Shown here: piece after piece, positions 17,881 through 26,848 of the stretch
Layout: the number at the start of each line of letters is the position of its first letter
Numbering within the stretch: the first letter of the stretch is position 1
NCBI GenBank assembly: GCA_016840095.1
Contig: JAEOSZ010000089.1
Location: forward strand, 1-64,000
Direction: 5' to 3'
DNA: 64,000 bases
Origin: Candidatus Heimdallarchaeota archaeon
GTDB taxonomy: Archaea; Asgardarchaeota; Heimdallarchaeia; Heimdallarchaeales; Heimdallarchaeaceae
Notes under the pieces: model-generated
Told to the model about the DNA's origin: nothing
The model's input: only the letters and a program-made list of their open reading frames with translations
Database searches by the model: none
Made by a program: the position numbers and the translations under genes

Positions 17881-20427
17881 ATGAAGTGTCCTGACTGCAA
17901 AAAGGATTTGAATGTGATAAAAAAATCAAGTTCATTTCTGTTTCAATGTAATTTTTGTGGTCTAAAAGAGACAATGTTTACTGCAGATAAAACTGAGGCT
18001 TACGATCAATTGGTCGTTTCTAAACAATCTCGACGTGATCTGGCAAAGCAACTAAAAACGAAGAAAGAAGAAACTCCTTTTCCCGTACCTCGAAAAAGTA
18101 TAGAGGAGAAGAAAAAGTTAATTGAAAAAGGTGGATACAGTAGTGAAACCATTCCTTCTGCAATTAAGAACATAATTAACAATCCTGATATAGAACTCAT
18201 CTATTATAATTACTTAGAGCAGAAATTTCCAAATCAAAGCTCAAAAAAGACTGAATTTCCAGAAAAATTGAGTGCATTTTTGGATAAAAACAACATGTCT
18301 TCTTTATATGAATTTCAACAGAAATCCTTTGAATTAATTGATGAAGGAAGGGATATTGTCATAGTTGCTCCAACAGGAACAGGGAAAACAGAAGCATTCA
18401 TTCTACCTGTTTTAACTCAAATATGGAAAGAGGCTCCTCATCCTCTTCAAAGAAGAGGATTATCAGCGATTATAATTTATCCAACAAAAGCTCTTGCTAA
18501 GGATCAAGAGAAAAAAATTAAGAAATATGGTAACCCTCTTGGAATAACCTGTGAGGTTTATGATGGGGATACTCCAAAAACTAAGAGAGATAAAATTCTA
18601 GATTCTCCTCCTGACATTCTAATTACTAATCCCGATATGTTGCATTTTCACTTGAGGAATCTAACTTTTGTTTCTATTTTACATAGTCTTAAATTCATCA
18701 TCATAGATGAAATTCATGTCGCTACAGGAGCTTTTGGTTCAAATCTCTATTTTATCTTAAAACGATTACAAAGGTTAGTAAAAAATAAAATTCAGTTTAT
18801 AGGGTCTTCTGCAACAATCGGGAATGCTGTTGACTTTTCTTCGCAACTATTTGATAGGAAAGTGAAAGCAGTAGTAGTTAAAGAAGCAAGAAAAGCACCT
18901 ACTCATTTAATGATAACCATTCCTTGGAATGTTAGTCAGTATACTATTACGTCAGAGATAACAAGACAATTAGTAAACTCTGGCCATAAGACTCTATGTT
19001 TTCAAAATAGTCATAAAAACGCCGAAATTGTTAATCTGCTTCTGAAATCGGCCAAGATTCGATCTTCTGTGCACCGGGCTGGATTAACCAGACAATATAG
19101 AAATAGAGTCGAGCAACAATTTAGAAACGGGGAATTAGATTCTTTAGTATCTACTCCAACTTTAGAATTAGGAATAGATATTGGTGATGTTGATGGGGTT
19201 GTTTCTTCTATAGTTAATGTTACTAGCTTCATACAGAGATTAGGAAGAGCAGGTAGAAAAGGACAAGAATCAATAGGTTCTCTTATACTGAGAAATGATG
19301 ATCCTATAAGTACCTTCTATTCTGTTTATCCTGATACCTATTTTTCAGATATTAGACAAGGTTATGTCGAACCAAAAAATGAAATAGTGTCTTATTATCA
19401 GCTTTTATCAGCTATTGTTGAGAAACCCATAGAACAGGAAGAGTTTACTGAACATCACAAGATATTACAACAACTGATAGATGAAGAAAAGATTCGCAAA
19501 ACAACATCTGGAGAGTATAGGGTTAAATCTAGAACAGAAATTATAAAGTTAATACGAGCATATTCAATACGAGGAATTGGAGATACATTAATACTAAAGG
19601 ATAAGCTAGGAAAAAGATTGGGAGAAAGATCTATGCCAATGGCTGCAAGGGAGTTGCATCCTGGAGCAATATATCTGCATGGAGGGAAACACTTCAGATC
19701 TATGGCATTCAAATATAGTGATCGGTATGGAGGAGGAGAAATAGTTTTAGAACCAATACAACCAATAAATCAAAAAACTACCGCAAATCGATATGCGATT
19801 CCTTCAATACTGGATGTGATTGAAAGAAAGAAAGTTCTTGGAACTGAAGTAATCTACTGTGATTTACTAATAACTGAATATGTTACCGGATATAATGTAA
19901 ATGATATTTTTACAAATAAACTTCTTGAAACTAAGATATTTGATGAACCGATAGTATACTCTTTCCAAACAAAAGGTTTTATGTTTACTATGCCAAGACC
20001 TATAGAACTTCTAAGTACTTTTGCTAACTTACCTGAAGAAATACTACTTAATGGAACTTTCCATGCAGTAGAGCATGTGGTTATTGAATCTAGTTCAATG
20101 TTGACTGGAGGAGGGAGTTCAGAGATTGGAGGTATATCCATGGGTAAATCTGGGGCAATTTTTGTTTATGATGGTGCTAAAGGAGGAAGTGGTTTATCAA
20201 AACTCTTGTATGATAAGCTAGAAGAGGGAATAAATCGTTCCTTGAAAATTCTTGAGAACTGTCCATGCAAATCTTCAGATGGATGTCCAAGATGTACATA
20301 TTCATACCAATGTGGAAACAATAATCAACCATTGAACAAGATAGGAGCTATAGAATCAATTAAGCTTTTAAGCGAATCAGATCTACAAATAGTAGACAAT
20401 TATGCTGAGTACGAAGCATATGTTTAG
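17881..20427 (+). CDS. MrfA/Hrq1-like superfamily 2 helicase with N-terminal zinc ribbon
   Basis: 848 residues from ATG 17881, which follows GAGGTAA. A frame start at 17854 adds nine residues without a ribosome site. Domain order: C4 zinc ribbon (CPDC...CNFC, residues 3-26), helicase core with APTGTGKT (~162-169), DEIH (~276), SSATIG and QRLGRAGRKGQ. The C-terminal DUF1998/MZB region has GAKGGSGL and a four-cysteine cluster CPCKSSDGCPRCTYSYQC (~794-811). That cluster marks the Hrq1/MrfA (YprA) family, 3'-5' DNA helicases used in mitomycin or crosslink repair. The extra N-terminal zinc ribbon is not part of the usual bacterial form. Confidence 0.9.
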   Translation: MKCPDCKKDLNVIKKSSSFLFQCNFCGLKETMFTADKTEAYDQLVVSKQSRRDLAKQLKTKKEETPFPVPRKSIEEKKKLIEKGGYSSETIPSAIKNIINNPDIELIYYNYLEQKFPNQSSKKTEFPEKLSAFLDKNNMSSLYEFQQKSFELIDEGRDIVIVAPTGTGKTEAFILPVLTQIWKEAPHPLQRRGLSAIIIYPTKALAKDQEKKIKKYGNPLGITCEVYDGDTPKTKRDKILDSPPDILITNPDMLHFHLRNLTFVSILHSLKFIIIDEIHVATGAFGSNLYFILKRLQRLVKNKIQFIGSSATIGNAVDFSSQLFDRKVKAVVVKEARKAPTHLMITIPWNVSQYTITSEITRQLVNSGHKTLCFQNSHKNAEIVNLLLKSAKIRSSVHRAGLTRQYRNRVEQQFRNGELDSLVSTPTLELGIDIGDVDGVVSSIVNVTSFIQRLGRAGRKGQESIGSLILRNDDPISTFYSVYPDTYFSDIRQGYVEPKNEIVSYYQLLSAIVEKPIEQEEFTEHHKILQQLIDEEKIRKTTSGEYRVKSRTEIIKLIRAYSIRGIGDTLILKDKLGKRLGERSMPMAARELHPGAIYLHGGKHFRSMAFKYSDRYGGGEIVLEPIQPINQKTTANRYAIPSILDVIERKKVLGTEVIYCDLLITEYVTGYNVNDIFTNKLLETKIFDEPIVYSFQTKGFMFTMPRPIELLSTFANLPEEILLNGTFHAVEHVVIESSSMLTGGGSSEIGGISMGKSGAIFVYDGAKGGSGLSKLLYDKLEEGINRSLKILENCPCKSSDGCPRCTYSYQCGNNNQPLNKIGAIESIKLLSESDLQIVDNYAEYEAYV

Positions 20428-20547
20428 CTAGTTTTTAGCTTAGAAAATAGGTATCTTCTGGTGACGCTGTAATACTGGGGATATGTTTACAATCATATCT
20501 CTGTCTCATGTTCTTTTATGTTATATTTAAACCATTTATTTTCAACA

Positions 20548-20964
20548 ATGACATTTGAAGTTGACAATACTGAGGAATTTATTGATATAGCTTTAAATTG
20601 TATCTTTCCGTCTACTGAAGAAATTGATCCCTCAATTCTCAAAGAAATAACTCATTTTCTGGAAGAAAATGAAAATAGGATTGAGCCAGAAGATGCTGAG
20701 ATTGTACGAGGTGAAATTAGGAAAGCACTAATTCACTTCAAGAATCGTCCATATCTCTATAATACTAGGAAGAAAATGGAGAAACTTTTGAAAGTAAATA
20801 ACAATTGGAAGAGATTCTTGATATCTCCAAAAACACTTACTTCTGAATTAATAGATGCAGGTCTGAATAACGAAGAGATAAATCTTCTGAGAATGTCATT
20901 AAAAACAGCAGAAAAATCTTATTCAATGATGAAATCCATTCCTTGTCCTCAACAGCCTTCTTAA
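20548..20964 (+). CDS. Helical protein of unknown function
   Basis: 138 residues from ATG 20548. The frame extends to 20518, but TTATATTTAA at 20521-20530 is a good TATA box that would place transcription start at about 20548, giving a leaderless message. The protein is acidic at the N-terminus, then helical and basic in the middle (RKALIHFKNRPYLYNTRKKMEKLLK). The end, LIDAGLNNEEINLLRMSLKTAEKS, resembles a helical docking domain. No family recognised. Confidence 0.6.
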   Translation: MTFEVDNTEEFIDIALNCIFPSTEEIDPSILKEITHFLEENENRIEPEDAEIVRGEIRKALIHFKNRPYLYNTRKKMEKLLKVNNNWKRFLISPKTLTSELIDAGLNNEEINLLRMSLKTAEKSYSMMKSIPCPQQPS

Positions 20965-21063
20965 TGAGGAGTACAAGCAAGTTTTAATACTTTATTTCAG
21001 AGTTCATTATGGTTTGTATATTCTAGCTATTGCTTGATGTTCAGAACATTGTGGGGTAATTGA

Positions 21064-21978
21064 ATGCAAAAAGAAGAACTTAGTGAGATATTGGATGATT
21101 ATCTTTTCAGTAACTCATATTTAGATGCAGAAAAACTCAGTAAAAGAATTCAGGTGACTGTTAAAGAAATCAAAGAATATTTCTTTTCCAGACCAGCTGA
21201 ATGGGGTTTTATAAAAGATGGAAGTTCTTTGTTTTTTGCTCATGAGATGATCAGAAGTGTACTCAATGATTTACATGATTCATTCTGGAATTGGTATCTA
21301 AAGAATGTTCCAAGTTATAGTGATCTTGCATGGGAAGAAGGTTCAGCTGTAGCGGATACATCAAGAATAAAGGTTATCAAACAACCAAAAATAATAGAAG
21401 GTAGTTTAGTAAAAACGTTTTCTGCACGAATAGTTATTTTGGGAGAAGAAAAAACTGGTAAACAATCTTTCATTTATGCTTTATCTGGTGAATCGCTCAA
21501 TCGACCAGCTCCAGGTGTATTTTTTGGTAAACTCAATAGTTCTATTGAGGATTTCAATATTGACTTTGAGTTCATAATTCTAGATATTCCTCCTGATTCC
21601 CCTCACTGGATTTATGCAAAGGCAAGTTTTGGAGTTGTTCTTGCATATGATATAACAAATTCAGAAACATATGGAAAATTGAAGTACTGGTTGGATACAT
21701 TTCTTGAAACATATTCATATGATCTTTGTCCTCCTATTTTGCTCTTAGGCACTAAGATTGATCTAATTGAGAAAAATGAACTTGATGAATTCAAAATTGT
21801 CGCAGAACTCTTCAGAGAACAGTTAGAGTCAGAATACGGTACGATAGCAGTAAGCGAATTTGTTTCTTTAACTGAAGGTACAAACGTTAAAAATACTTTT
21901 CAGAATTTTGCAAAAATATCCCGTCAATGGTATCAGATAATTAAAGAAGAGTACTCGAATGATAATCTAATTCTATAA
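21064..21978 (+). CDS. Degenerate Ras-superfamily GTPase with an N-terminal helical (winged-helix-like) domain
   Basis: 304 residues. Residues 1-75 are helical and winged-helix-like (LSEILDDYLF...AEKLSKRIQVTVKEIKEYFF). A Ras-like G domain runs from ~118 to 290. The P-loop reads GEEKTGKQS (~126), with Gln where Ser/Thr normally binds magnesium. G3 reads LDIPPD instead of DxxG, G4 is GTKIDL, and the G5 Ser-Ala-Lys loop is not clear. The fold is kept, but GTP hydrolysis is doubtful. Asgard genomes carry many unusual small GTPases. Fusion to a DNA-binding-like module suggests a signalling or scaffolding role, which is inference. Confidence 0.75.
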   Translation: MQKEELSEILDDYLFSNSYLDAEKLSKRIQVTVKEIKEYFFSRPAEWGFIKDGSSLFFAHEMIRSVLNDLHDSFWNWYLKNVPSYSDLAWEEGSAVADTSRIKVIKQPKIIEGSLVKTFSARIVILGEEKTGKQSFIYALSGESLNRPAPGVFFGKLNSSIEDFNIDFEFIILDIPPDSPHWIYAKASFGVVLAYDITNSETYGKLKYWLDTFLETYSYDLCPPILLLGTKIDLIEKNELDEFKIVAELFREQLESEYGTIAVSEFVSLTEGTNVKNTFQNFAKISRQWYQIIKEEYSNDNLIL

Positions 21979-22070
21979 TAGATACAATACGAGAAATTGC
22001 AGAAAAATATTAAATGTCCATCATCTACAATTAATCATAGAAGCTGAAATCAAATCTCCCAGTGAATAGA

Positions 22071-23729
22071 ATGGTAAATTTAAGAGACCTTAAAATCAAA
22101 AATATAAGTTTGAAGAGGATGAATGGAAAAAAATTAACCAGAATTCTAGTTATAACATCCATCTCAATTTTTATTTTTGCCATGTCTCTCTATGCTAAGA
22201 ATCTTATCTCAGATTGGTATCATATACAAAATGGAACCAGTTTTTATTGGTACCATACTGATGGAGGAGATATAACAAAAATATGGTACTTGGAGATATA
22301 TTCTGATTCCTCATATTATTACGAACCATACTTAGAATCTTTTCGCTATTACAATTGGAATCCTTATGCAGGCGGTCCTGAAGCTCTTAATGGGTATGCT
22401 TATGGACCAATGTTTATTTATGGTATATATTTTATTTCTCTTTTTGTTAGTCTATTCTATCCTCAACTTACAATACCTGAAGTTGTTTCAGAATCAGTTA
22501 AATGGACACATCTTGTTTTTGATGCATTATCAGTAGTTATGGTGTATCTGATTGTTATCATGTACAAATCGTTTAAAGAGAAAACATTAACAAAACATTC
22601 TTTAGGGGTATTGTCAGCAACGATATTTCTAATGATGCCATTTAATCTTCTTTATGTAGATTCCGCTTACTTAAATACCCCTCAAATGACTTTCTTTACG
22701 CTGTTATGCTTATTATTTTTCATGAAGGAAAAATACAAATTAACTGGTTTCTTCCTTTCACTTGCATGGTTATCCAAACAAATGCCTTTGTTTCTATTGA
22801 TACCCTGGTTTTTGATAATTTGGAAGAAAGTTGACTTAAGAACTTCCTTCAAAAATTTTTTATTTCCATTTTTAATAACTACTTTTCTTATTTCTTTGCC
22901 ATGGATTTTCATGACACCTATTGAGTATGCTTGGAGAGTTTTTGGACCGGGGGCACCATTGACAGTACTAGATTTAGAACATACTTCACATACTGTTTCA
23001 CTAGCTCATAGTTTTCTATTTCTTGGAAAGCCAAATTTGGCTAGTTTCTATCATAAAATCAATTTGTATATGGTGCCTTTCTTACTGTTTTATGCATTAG
23101 CAGCTGTTTTTGCTTATTTTAATGGAAAAAAGATAGGTAATAATGAAAGTTACCAGGTAATATTCACTACTTGGATAATCATCAATACTCATCTATTCAT
23201 TTCAAGAGGAGTTTACAAATATTATAATGCATTCCTAACTCCATTTGTAATTCTCAGCTTGCTAACATTCATAGAAGATAAAAGTACAATTTTAATGAAA
23301 AGAATCAAACCAAGAAAATTTAAACCTTTATCTGATATACAAGTTGGACCTTCCACAAGCAAAGAAAATTATTCGTTAAGGGATACTGAAAGTATATCTT
23401 TTGTAATCATAAGTTTTCTTTTTATCTTATCAAGTGCTCTCTTCACTTATTTCAGTTTAGTCCTTATAATAAAAACAAGATATTTACACCCACTACTGCT
23501 ATTGATTTTGTTTGTAGTTATCAGTCTACTAATCTCACCGTCAATCTATTACAGTCTGTTCGATTCAAGAAATTACAAGATGATTAAGACGGACATAATT
23601 TACATCTTTAAGCAAACAATAATTGGTATTAAGAGATCCTATTGGATAGTTACTAGCACTATAGCATTAGGTTATAATAAATTAAAACAAGGAATTACGA
23701 AGATATCTCACAATAATAATCAGAAATGA
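22071..23729 (+). CDS. Polytopic GT-C-like glycosyltransferase
   Basis: 552 residues from ATG 22071; a GTG at 22062 would add three. One membrane helix at ~25-42 precedes a large extracellular loop (residues ~45-115) rich in Tyr and Trp, with an acidic pair (TDGGDITKIWYLEIY), as in GT-C enzymes that use lipid-linked sugars. About ten further helices follow (VYLIVIMYK, LMMPFNLLYVDSAYLNTPQM, LAWLSKQMPLFLLIPWFLIIW). The motif Y-V-D-S-A-Y-x-N-x-P-Q resembles the dolichyl-phosphate-mannose-dependent group. Likely glycosylates surface proteins or lipids; donor unknown. Confidence 0.7.
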   Translation: MVNLRDLKIKNISLKRMNGKKLTRILVITSISIFIFAMSLYAKNLISDWYHIQNGTSFYWYHTDGGDITKIWYLEIYSDSSYYYEPYLESFRYYNWNPYAGGPEALNGYAYGPMFIYGIYFISLFVSLFYPQLTIPEVVSESVKWTHLVFDALSVVMVYLIVIMYKSFKEKTLTKHSLGVLSATIFLMMPFNLLYVDSAYLNTPQMTFFTLLCLLFFMKEKYKLTGFFLSLAWLSKQMPLFLLIPWFLIIWKKVDLRTSFKNFLFPFLITTFLISLPWIFMTPIEYAWRVFGPGAPLTVLDLEHTSHTVSLAHSFLFLGKPNLASFYHKINLYMVPFLLFYALAAVFAYFNGKKIGNNESYQVIFTTWIIINTHLFISRGVYKYYNAFLTPFVILSLLTFIEDKSTILMKRIKPRKFKPLSDIQVGPSTSKENYSLRDTESISFVIISFLFILSSALFTYFSLVLIIKTRYLHPLLLLILFVVISLLISPSIYYSLFDSRNYKMIKTDIIYIFKQTIIGIKRSYWIVTSTIALGYNKLKQGITKISHNNNQK

Positions 23730-23837
23730 AAACTGATATAATTTCCAATTTTCGGATTTAAACTACTTGCCCGAATCCTCAAAAGTTATAAACCACGTCC
23801 TCTATATATTAGTCATAGCAAAAATCGAGTGCGTCTG

Positions 23838-24407
23838 ATGTTTCATAAATTGCGTAAGTCTACTAGAGGTGTTTCTGAGGTTATTGCCACAGTTATGATT
23901 ATCTCTCTCGTTGTTGCAGCAGCTGGAATTGCAGCTGGTGTATTGTTGAATGTTGAAGAAGTGGATTTGTTCGGTTATCTTGATATTCCTCAAGAGAAAG
24001 AGGTTGTGATTACTGTAGATATACTTACAATTAATGATACAGATCTAGACGGTTCTGCTGATACTATAATTTTCTTTTTGTCACTAGACGCAGAATCTCC
24101 CACAATATACATTCAGGATTTTGATATACTTCTACCTACAGGATTGTTATTAGATGATTCGAATCCGTGGTTGATAGATGTCACATCACAACTATGGAAT
24201 GAAGAGTTCTCTGGATTTACTCTGCAATATGGTTACATCAATGCTTCTTTTACAATTCAAGTAGATAATTTAAGTTTGAATGAAGGAGAAATTGATAGTG
24301 GAGCTAGTTTCTATATAGTCATTGATTACTCCTATCTGTCAGAATTAGGAGGAAAACTAAGAAAAATATCAGACTTCTATCAAAGTTCACTTTTAGTTTT
24401 TTCTTAA
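23838..24407 (+). CDS. Type IV pilin/archaellin-like secreted protein
   Basis: 189 residues. The class III signal peptide is clear: a basic KLRKSTRG leader, a VSEVIATVMI start of the mature helix, and a hydrophobic stretch to LL at about residue 38. Prepilin peptidase cleavage after Gly is expected. The rest is acidic and beta-rich (IDILTINDTDLDGSADTIIF...). A single gene without assembly ATPase nearby fits a minor pilin or adhesin. TATA-like CTATATATTA (23802-23811) puts the transcript start near the ATG. GTG 23829 is an alternative start. Confidence 0.8.
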   Translation: MFHKLRKSTRGVSEVIATVMIISLVVAAAGIAAGVLLNVEEVDLFGYLDIPQEKEVVITVDILTINDTDLDGSADTIIFFLSLDAESPTIYIQDFDILLPTGLLLDDSNPWLIDVTSQLWNEEFSGFTLQYGYINASFTIQVDNLSLNEGEIDSGASFYIVIDYSYLSELGGKLRKISDFYQSSLLVFS

Positions 24408-24497
24408 TTTCTTCTTGAAGTAAAAAGCACATTTTTTGATAGAGAAATTTCTTATATTCATGGTTTAATTGAAACAAAACAAAATGAGGAGAATTCT

Positions 24498-25820
24498 TTG
24501 TTAACACATATTGATATTTTGAAAAAATTAGTTTCATTTCCCACAGTTAATAATCCAATAGAAAACAACTTCCCTTCAAATGAAATTCTAACTTTCATTG
24601 GAGAAGAGCTTTTAGGATCTTTGGGATATCAGAATATTTACTATGAAGCAAGTGGTTATTCATCTTTAATATCGTATATGAAAAGAGGTTTTCCAAAAAT
24701 CTTATTTTTGGGTCATTGTGACGTAGTTCCTGAAGGTCCTGATTGGAAAACAAATCCTTTTGAAATGACAATAAAAGGTGAAAAAGCCTTTGGAAGAGGA
24801 ACTGCTGATATGAAGGGGGCAGTTTCTACAATGCTGAGTTTAGCAGAAGATTTTGCTAAACTAGAAGTAGGAACCATAATCTATCTTATCAATCTTGACG
24901 AAGAATCGGGTGGAAAATATGGTGCAGGAAAGGCAATTGAATACCTTGAGAAAAATGATCTTACTCCTGATTTTGTTATTAATGGGGATGCAAATGGTCT
25001 TCAAGTAGTTAATAAAAGAAGAAATTCCTATGTGGCTAATATCAAATTAAAAAAGGCCATGCACAAGATTCGTGGAAGAAAGGAAACTAAGACATTTTCA
25101 ACAGAAATTGCTGGTAATCGAACAATGCATGCAGCTTATTTCATGAAAGATATTGATACCCACTGTGTAGATAAGGCTTCAGATTTTTTGAGAAAAAACG
25201 AATTTTTGGTGCATTCTTTAGAAGGAACCTTTGTAAAGAATAATGTTCTTCCATCAGAAATTAGAATAGAATTTATAATCCCAGATATCGAGAGCAAGCA
25301 AGAATATGAGTATGATGAGAATCTGACAAAATTCCTTTACTCAGCTTTTAAGTTCAAGGACATAGATATCCCCTCAGGACCAAGCGATTACGGAATAAAT
25401 CTTACATTTAACTATTATTTAGATGAAGCAGATTATCATCTATGTCAAATGGATTTGAGAATTATGAGCCGATCAATAGATGATGTTAGGAAGTATTTTG
25501 AAGATTTCATTGTTGATTCTGAGATAGAAGCAGAAATTGAAACAAAGGGAAGCATTGGACCTGTTCATACAGATAAAGATTCGAAATTGGTGAAAACTAG
25601 CTTAGAAGTTGCTAAAGAAATGGATATTTCTTCTTATCCTATCGAAATGGGAGGAGCAACTGATTCAAGATGGTTCAGTGCTAAAGAAATTCCTTCAATT
25701 GAATTTGGTCCTCTTGGAGGAAATGTTCATGGTTCGAATGAATATGTTGAACTATCAAGCTTGGATGTTGTAAGAGATTTTTATCTTCAACTTGTTACCC
25801 GTTTGCTAGAATCCGAATAA
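24498..25820 (+). CDS. M20-family metallopeptidase/deacylase (ArgE/DapE type)
   Basis: 440 residues from TTG 24498, six bases after GAGGAG. Zinc-site motifs: LGHCDVVPEGPDW (~72) with the first ligand His, GRGTADMKGAVS with the bridging Asp, NLDEESGGKYG with the catalytic Glu pair, and GGATDSRWF and HGSNEYV near the end. The central domain is longer than in most relatives (a lysine-rich insert around 175-215). The family hydrolyses peptide or N-acyl amino acid bonds; the exact substrate cannot be read from sequence. DapE, ArgE, LysK and carboxypeptidase are all possible. Confidence 0.88.
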   Translation: MLTHIDILKKLVSFPTVNNPIENNFPSNEILTFIGEELLGSLGYQNIYYEASGYSSLISYMKRGFPKILFLGHCDVVPEGPDWKTNPFEMTIKGEKAFGRGTADMKGAVSTMLSLAEDFAKLEVGTIIYLINLDEESGGKYGAGKAIEYLEKNDLTPDFVINGDANGLQVVNKRRNSYVANIKLKKAMHKIRGRKETKTFSTEIAGNRTMHAAYFMKDIDTHCVDKASDFLRKNEFLVHSLEGTFVKNNVLPSEIRIEFIIPDIESKQEYEYDENLTKFLYSAFKFKDIDIPSGPSDYGINLTFNYYLDEADYHLCQMDLRIMSRSIDDVRKYFEDFIVDSEIEAEIETKGSIGPVHTDKDSKLVKTSLEVAKEMDISSYPIEMGGATDSRWFSAKEIPSIEFGPLGGNVHGSNEYVELSSLDVVRDFYLQLVTRLLESE

Positions 25821-25915
25821 ATTTGAATGAATCCTTTCAGTCAGTTTATATATCTGAAGATTACATGCTACAAAAGAATTAAAATCTTGTAAAAAAAAAT
25901 AAGGTAGGGATAGGT

Positions 25916-26662
25916 ATGTCACTTGAACCAAAAAGAGCATACAAAATTGTTTTAATTGGCGATCCAGAAGTAGGTAAAACTTCGATTCGAAGAAAATACA
26001 TGGGAAAATCCTTCAGAGCTGATTATCTCAAGACTCTTGGTGCAGATTTCGCAGCTCAAAAGGTGAATGTAGAAGGAGAATCGGTGCTCTTAACTATATG
26101 GGATTTAGCTGGACAATCAATATTTCATGGAATGAGATCATCTTTTTACCACGGGTGTAAATGTGCACTTGTAGTTTTTGATGTAACTAACCCTAAATCT
26201 CTTGAAAATTGCCTTAAGTGGGCTCAAGAAGCAACTAACTATGCAAAAAATTCTCTGAAGTATATATATCTCATTGGAAATAAGATTGATCTTGAAGAAG
26301 ATAGATTAGTAAACCCTGAAAATATTGAAAATGTTGCTCAACATTTTAGAGAATCTTTGAGTTTCCCAGTAGAATTATATGAAACATCAGCTCTTACGGG
26401 AGAGAATATTATTGAGCTTTTTGAGACTATGAGTAGAAGGTTGATTATTGGCGATGACAAAAAAGAAGAGCAGCTCGAACTCCATACTGTTGAAAAAACT
26501 TCAGAGCTAAAGCAAAAATCTCTGACTGAAACAACTAGTACAAATGAAGCAGTTGGAAAAGTTGTTCAATTGCTTGAAGAACTTGAAAATAAATTTACCA
26601 CTCTTCAGAATGATTTAAACGAAGTAAAGAAAACAATTGACGACCTAACCAAGAAGGAATAA
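25916..26662 (+). CDS. Ras/Rab-like small GTPase with C-terminal coiled coil
   Basis: 248 residues. All G motifs are intact: G1 GDPEVGKTS, a threonine-containing switch I (LKTLGADF), G3 WDLAGQ, G4 GNKIDL and G5 ETSALTGEN. The G domain ends near 175. A charged linker leads to a helical coiled coil (VVQLLEELENKFTTLQNDLN) that may mediate partner binding. There is no C-terminal prenylation cysteine. Rab-like GTPases of this completeness are a hallmark of Asgard archaea. SD-like AAGGTAGGGATAGGT precedes the ATG. Confidence 0.95.
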   Translation: MSLEPKRAYKIVLIGDPEVGKTSIRRKYMGKSFRADYLKTLGADFAAQKVNVEGESVLLTIWDLAGQSIFHGMRSSFYHGCKCALVVFDVTNPKSLENCLKWAQEATNYAKNSLKYIYLIGNKIDLEEDRLVNPENIENVAQHFRESLSFPVELYETSALTGENIIELFETMSRRLIIGDDKKEEQLELHTVEKTSELKQKSLTETTSTNEAVGKVVQLLEELENKFTTLQNDLNEVKKTIDDLTKKE

Positions 26663-26848
26663 AAAAGAGTTCTACATTATTGCAAATGTCTTCTTACCAT
26701 GTTCTGTCTAGGTTAATTACATACACGTTTTAAACGACAAATTTTCACACTTAGTATACTAATATAGAACTATAATACATAATACTTTTATATTACGTTT
26801 AAAATGATTCAACTAGCTTACTGATTGTAGGCAAAGGTGAAATAAAAA

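Noticed and set aside
23838-24407. An archaellum gene cluster around the pilin-like gene
   Set aside because: No secretion ATPase, FlaJ/TadC-like membrane protein or prepilin peptidase is next to it; neighbours are unrelated.
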